This document shows, piece after piece, positions 61,665 to 64,000 of a stretch of 64,000 nt of DNA. Both the position numbers and the translations under genes were made by a program. Below the pieces are notes generated by a model that was given only the letters and a program-made list of their open reading frames with translations, searched no databases and had not been told where the DNA came from. Where the stretch lies: contig JAUCBN010000006.1 in assembly GCA_035048815.1 (NCBI GenBank), positions 16,321,001 through 16,385,000 on the forward strand, in the 5' to 3' direction. Within the stretch, counting starts at the first letter, position 1. Each line of letters begins with the position of its first letter. The stretch comes from Abelmoschus esculentus. Taxonomy: Eukaryota; Streptophyta; Magnoliopsida; Malvales; Malvaceae.

Positions 61665-61992
61665 ATGAACCCAGATATTTCTGTGCGAGTCAAAATCTTT
61701 CAATTCTGTTGTTCTCGCAACTGGTATACTGCAATAGAAGCTTTAAACGTGTTATTACATAAGTCTAAAAACCTTCAAGACTATTGGTATTTTAAAACTC
61801 TTTCCCATTTTTTTGGTCGTTTATCTTATCTTTTTTCCATTCTTTACATTCTTTTTTTAGCTGATAGATTCTTTTTATTATAGTAATAACAATTTTGTAA
61901 CAGTCAATTGCAGAATCAAGAAAATGTAATTAAAGACTGTGATACGGTTGTTGAGGATAACCAAACGCATCTTCGAGCTTATATTCTAAAAG
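61665..61992 (+). pseudogene. SRFR1-like TPR protein fragment (first two exons)
   Basis: Exon 1 (61665–61786) encodes MNPDISVRVKIFQFCCSRNW and AIEALNVLLHKSKNLQDY. Exon 2 (61904–61992) encodes QLQNQENVIKDCD and THLRAYILKG up to a phase-1 donor gtatgt. These blocks resemble the N-terminal TPRs of SRFR1, a negative regulator of effector-triggered immunity (CSSRNW, QD, SQLELHKHVIKDCD, LQAYILKG), with the same splice phase at the end. About seven residues between the blocks (NRAFCYS in the family) are missing. A frame-disrupted trace (ttttgtaac) lies in the intron. No further exon is visible up to 64000. It is most likely a decaying partial duplicate; a fast-diverging gene continuing past the window is possible. 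Confidence 0.4.
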
Positions 61993-64000
61993 GTATGTTT
62001 TCATTTTCTTCTATCCTCTAATATATTAGTGTTTTGTTTTTATTTACGTTATCATTAAAACTTTTATCCTATCTGATTTAGAGTTAAGATTTAGAGAAAT
62101 TCAGTTCTTCATTTAGGTTTAAGATTTTCTTGTAAGTAATATAACGCACATTTAGGGTTAATATATCCTATCTGTCGGAAGTTGAGTGGTATGAGATATA
62201 TTATAAAATCTTTTATCTTGCTACATTATAAATCAATTAGTTTATTATTGAATCTTAGATTAATCCTTTTTTCTAAACCATTTCTGTTTAATTAACTCTA
62301 GATAACAAGTTTTACTATCTTATATTTTAGACAGGCTGCTCAAACTAATGTTTTTGTTTTTCTTATATAAGATATACATTTTATTCATTAATAAAAAAAT
62401 TAAGTTATTTCAGTTTTAAAGCAAGAGAAAAAACGTGTTTTACGATAATCTTTTGATTTGAATCAATTATTAAATTTGAATAGCTTTTGAAACTAGTAAA
62501 AACACTTAATAATTAGTTATATCTGTCCATTAATATTATCTTATTCTAAATAAGTTTTTTTAATATAGTCATTACTTTTTCAATAACTTGTTGCATTTAA
62601 ATTTAACTGATTAGTTATAAAATTAAAACCATTATTATTGTTTCTTTAAATAAAAGAAAAAATATTTTATTATTATTACTGTAAATTCTTTAGTTAATTA
62701 ATAAAAAATTAAGATATATTATAAAATATTATAAAAAAGGTGTGTATTCTTTATATAATTATTAAATAATATTTAAAAAAGTTAAGGTACGTTATAAAAA
62801 TATTATATAAAAAAGTTTTATTAATTATATAAAAAATGTTTATTTTTTATATAATTGTTGGATAATAATAATATATTATATAATATTAATATAAAGTAAT
62901 AAAAATAACAAAAAAAAATTAAGTTGTTTATTAGTCGAAAAATAAATTATTATTATTTTATAAAATTTAAATAATATTAAAGAAGAAAATATCTTATTTA
63001 TTTATTGTTTTAACTAAAAAGAGAACTAAAAAAAGATGTGATAGCAGTATAATGATAGCTGAAGGCATTAATGAGATAGATAAAAAAAAGTAAATAAGAA
63101 TTAGCATATAAAAACATTTGGTATATGATGATGATGAAAAAGAAAAATTAATAATCAAAAATAAATTTAGAGTTATAATAAAAAATAATAAAAAATAAAA
63201 CTTTGATAGTATAATGTTTAGAACAAGAACTAAGAGAATTTTTAGAGTAAGCGCTTTGATTACTTAAATATGAGATGATATAAATAAGACTGGGAGACCT
63301 CAATTTATAGTTGATTTCTCTTACATCCGACGGTTCCCACTGATTTACATTGATGGTTAGGATCGATTCCCACCAACCATAATGACATAATCCTAAGAAT
63401 ATTCCCTATTAACTAAGGAAATAAATCTTAAAGTTTTGAATAGCCAAAATAGCTATCTTCTAGAATTCTTTATGTATGGAGCTAGAAAGTGTTTAATAAT
63501 TTTGACAGGAGATAACAATGTGTATATGACATTTATATTAAAACATCTTTAATGTCATCTAGATTTGAGGAATTTGATGTTAAACTGAACACGGTATATA
63601 CGGTAAATTAAACACTTTTTTATTAATAATCCTTGTTTATTTTAACGATTGCTGAAATATTTTTAAATTTTTTTTAAAAATTTATAGGCTATTTGCAATA
63701 CTTATTTTAGAGATAATTTTGGGTTTACTGATTTTAATACTCTTAAAAGTGTGACAAAAATTATTTTAAGAATGTATTACTAATTGATTAATGTATTTTT
63801 AGAAGAAAATAACTAATTAATTATTTTTAGGTATAATTATAAGCCATTCTCATACGATGCCGAAGTAGTTGGATTTGTTATTTTGCTAGGATTGTTTCTC
63901 GCTGCTAATATGAACTGTGCAGGCAACATTTTAAAAGTTATGTAATTTTTTTTGGCGAGTTCTATTTGAATGTATGTTTGGAATGCTTGCTGGAATACAT
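61993..64000. other. AT-rich DNA, unassigned
   Basis: Very AT-rich (62300–63240) with simple ataat repeats, then slightly more mixed DNA. The last 160 bp have somewhat more coding-like composition, but no exon can be supported. Confidence 0.4.

Noticed and set aside
1..64000. CRISPR array, bacterial operon, prophage or defence island
   Set aside because: No regularly spaced repeats with unique spacers. Genes are intron-split and of plant type.

Overview
This window is nuclear DNA of a flowering plant, almost certainly a eudicot. It is AT-rich, the genes have many short introns with GT–AG (occasionally GC–AG) ends, the proteins belong to plant-specific or plant-type families (PRONE RopGEF, pectin acetylesterase, CDKC), and the intergenic space is full of Ty1/copia LTR retrotransposons and small inverted-repeat elements. 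The species cannot be fixed from the sequence alone. There is no bacterial-style operon, CRISPR array or phage. I see no wholly new multi-gene system; the most interesting content is in unusual gene structures and well-delimited mobile elements.

Layout. 1–4059: a RopGEF14-like Rho-of-plants exchange factor (+), probably lacking its first exon here. 4470–4970: broken gene relic. 5755–11225: an old copia element (+) with TAGTA target-site duplication (TSD) and an internally deleted 3' LTR. 11388–15400 and 18330–21112: two tandem pectin acetylesterase genes (−), both with an intact Ser/Asp/His triad. 22853–28968: copia element (−) with paired 487-bp LTRs and TSD ATATA. 30953–31950: two copies of one small inverted-repeat element, the second interrupted by a hAT-like element with an 8-bp TSD. 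35012–35679: a TIR element with a 9-bp TSD. 36278–40100: CDKC-type cyclin-dependent kinase (+). 42884–43269: small conserved-looking protein of unknown function (−). 45339–48932: plastid-targeted PotD-like polyamine-binding protein (−). 49030–49380: another gene relic. 50401–52332: a 68-residue SERF/4F5-type C2H2 zinc-finger protein (−), split by a 1.7-kb intron. 55320–61560: a degenerate repeat region containing a third copia element (56451–61348, −) with TSD ACCCA. 61665–61992: a fragment resembling the TPR start of SRFR1 (+).

The genes act independently: Rop signalling at the plasma membrane, pectin deacetylation in the cell wall, P-TEFb-like transcription control in the nucleus, and a putative plastid solute-binding protein. 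Exon coordinates were derived by reading splice sites and frame by hand and are given in each entry. Family assignments come from recognised motifs and have not been checked by database search.
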